From a bacterium (lineage in GTDB: Bacteria > Krumholzibacteriota > Krumholzibacteriia > LZORAL124-64-63): DNA of 64,000 bases. How positions within the stretch are numbered: the first letter of the stretch is position 1; every line of letters starts with the position of its first letter. The notes beneath the pieces were generated by a model that saw only the letters and a list, made by a program, of their open reading frames with translations, did no database searches and was not told where the DNA came from. The stretch is taken from the NCBI GenBank assembly GCA_016703265.1, contig JADJCK010000007.1, positions 398,597-462,596 of the forward strand, written 5' to 3'. The position numbers were made by a program, and so were the translations under genes. This document shows, one piece after another, positions 62,941 to 64,000 of this stretch.

Positions 62941-64000
62941 CAGAAGAACGCCCGGATGTCCACGCTCGCGCTGGTGCGTCGGTAGCCGCCCGCATTGTTC
63001 AATGAGCTGGCGGCATGGCCCGCCTCGAGTCCGAGCAGCCAGTCCGGCGCGAATCGCCAGCCGACGCGACCGCTGATGCCGCCAACCGTGATCGCGCGTG
63101 AAGAAGCTTCCTTCTCGCGCGCCAGCGTGCCGGACAGGCGCCAGGCGACCGTGCGGCCGCGCGAACGCACCATGGCCTCGAGCCCGGCGCTGCGCATATC
63201 GTCGGGTGCCCAGTAGCCGCCGGGATAGGGGACGCTGAAGTCGAGCAGGTTCACGACCGGGCCCGCCTGCACGAACACGCGGCCGTCGTGGCGCCAGGCG
63301 GCGCGGGCGGTCAGGCGGTCACTGCGGTTGCCGTCGGTATATTCTCCGGCGATGCCGACCACGGCTGCCGACCACCGACGCGACAGCCTGTGTTCGAGCG
63401 AGAGGCTGGCCTGTCGACGTTCCAGATGCTCTCCGAGCGCCAGGTAGGTCTCCACGGCCTGTGAGCCCGCACCTACGTCCAGGCGCCAGCGCGGGGCCGG
63501 CAGCCAGGTCAGCCAGGCATCGCCGCCGGCCTGGTCCCAGTCCAGAGGCGCGCCGGTGGCCGGCAGCGCCCCGTCCGAGGCGAAACGGTCGAGCCAGCCG
63601 TAGGCGTGGAACGCCCAGCGCGGGCCCAGCCCTGTCACCAGGCCGGCGCCCAGGCGCAAGCCATCGGCGTCGGGTTGCCCCGGTTGACGGTACCAGATGC
63701 GCGACGGCATCACCTGTAGAAGGTGGTTGCCGGCGATCGTCAGGGTTCCGACAGCCGCCACACGGGTGATGCGCAGTTCGTCGGAATCCCAGGTCGAGCC
63801 GAACATCAACGAGAGCGGCGTCGTGTATTCGTCGAGCGCCACCAGCAAGACGTCGCCGGCGTCGCGCGCGGTCGCCTCCGGCCCGTGCACCTCGGCGTCA
63901 CGCAGCGTGCGCCAGCCCTCACGCAGGCGGTTGTCCCACAGCAGCGCGCGGCCGAGCCCGACGCGGGATTCGCCGTCGGCGGGGTCGTCGGCCAGCAGTG
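62940..64000 (-). CDS. Outer-membrane beta-barrel protein with TPR-like N-terminal part (partial, PgaA-like)
   Basis: The C-terminal 352 residues of a protein that continues past the right edge of the window. The visible start is helical (GRALLWDNRLREGWRTLRDAEVHGPEATARDAGDVLLVALDEY). The rest alternates hydrophobic and polar residues in barrel strands with turns and ends in a C-terminal Phe (ASVDIRAFF), the outer-membrane insertion signature. A TPR-plus-barrel protein directly coupled to a polysaccharide deacetylase matches the PgaA-PgaB order of exopolysaccharide exporters. The identity is inferred from context and topology, as I see no specific PgaA motif. Confidence 0.65.
   Translation of the reverse strand, partial: LLADDPADGESRVGLGRALLWDNRLREGWRTLRDAEVHGPEATARDAGDVLLVALDEYTTPLSLMFGSTWDSDELRITRVAAVGTLTIAGNHLLQVMPSRIWYRQPGQPDADGLRLGAGLVTGLGPRWAFHAYGWLDRFASDGALPATGAPLDWDQAGGDAWLTWLPAPRWRLDVGAGSQAVETYLALGEHLERRQASLSLEHRLSRRWSAAVVGIAGEYTDGNRSDRLTARAAWRHDGRVFVQAGPVVNLLDFSVPYPGGYWAPDDMRSAGLEAMVRSRGRTVAWRLSGTLAREKEASSRAITVGGISGRVGWRFAPDWLLGLEAGHAASSLNNAGGYRRTSASVDIRAFF

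Overview
The window is GC-rich bacterial chromosome (roughly two-thirds G+C by eye), densely coded on both strands, with many GTG and TTG starts and many junctions where a stop and a start overlap (GTGA, ATGA, TTGA, TGATG). The gene content fits a Gram-negative: RND/TolC efflux, lipoproteins, an outer-membrane barrel protein, MurNAc recycling, futalosine-route menaquinone synthesis, ThyX, a membrane pyrophosphatase and a two-subunit class I fumarase. Together with the S9/M2 peptidases this suggests an uncultured FCB-group lineage of the Krumholzibacteriota/Eisenbacteria kind. That placement is inference; there is no rRNA, tRNA or ribosomal protein here to test it.

Layout. 206-2366 (+): ECF sigma factor, membrane anti-sigma candidate and DUF4097 surface protein. 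2475-6859 (-): M2 peptidase, then a polyamine pair (agmatinase and deoxyhypusine synthase-like protein) behind a small acidic-tailed protein. 7151-9676: SET-domain protein (+), MqnD and a secreted/anchored protein (-). 9844-21200 (+): a nine-gene run with TPR protein, two glycosyltransferases, exo-muramidase NamZ, a MurU-AmgK fusion, MalQ, MFS transporter, endo/exonuclease lipoprotein and RlmI. 21275-25962 (-): Tat-exported epimerase-like protein, then a hutU-thyX-selenoprotein cluster. 26050-31939 (-): RND efflux operon. 32105-39612: DMT transporter and signal peptidase (+), ABC exporter, S9 peptidase and saccharopine dehydrogenase-like protein (-). 39828-42711 (+): fumarase subunits and a Wzz/GumC-like protein whose 3' end runs into an insertion sequence (42645-43858). 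43957-48487 (+): double-FKBP lipoprotein, HppA and an aminotransferase. 48493-50682 (-): transaldolase, YedK/HMCES and pirin. 50935-55269 (+): DinB, HDOD protein, SLOG protein and PatB/MalY. 55296-64000: S9 peptidase, secreted protein, crotonase, epimerase, glutamine synthetase, and at the right edge a polysaccharide deacetylase coupled to a TPR/beta-barrel protein.

Main discovery. At 22593-22943 (-) a thioredoxin-fold ArsC-like gene is interrupted by an in-frame TGA at codon 15, which gives a GUTSC redox motif when read as selenocysteine. A 17-nt hairpin lies 16 nt downstream, where a bacterial SECIS is expected. The gene has a strong ribosome binding site and follows thyX and hutU closely. 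The second system of interest is a MurNAc salvage unit, in which a NamZ-like exo-muramidase without a signal peptide overlaps a single-chain MurU-AmgK fusion.

Caution on sequence quality. Eight genes (sigma factor, 8578-9676 protein, malQ, rlmI, dinB, HDOD gene, glnA, deacetylase) each need exactly one single-base correction to restore a full-length family member. That pattern looks more like residual sequencing or assembly indels than decay of eight genes, so these frame breaks are reported as probable artefacts.
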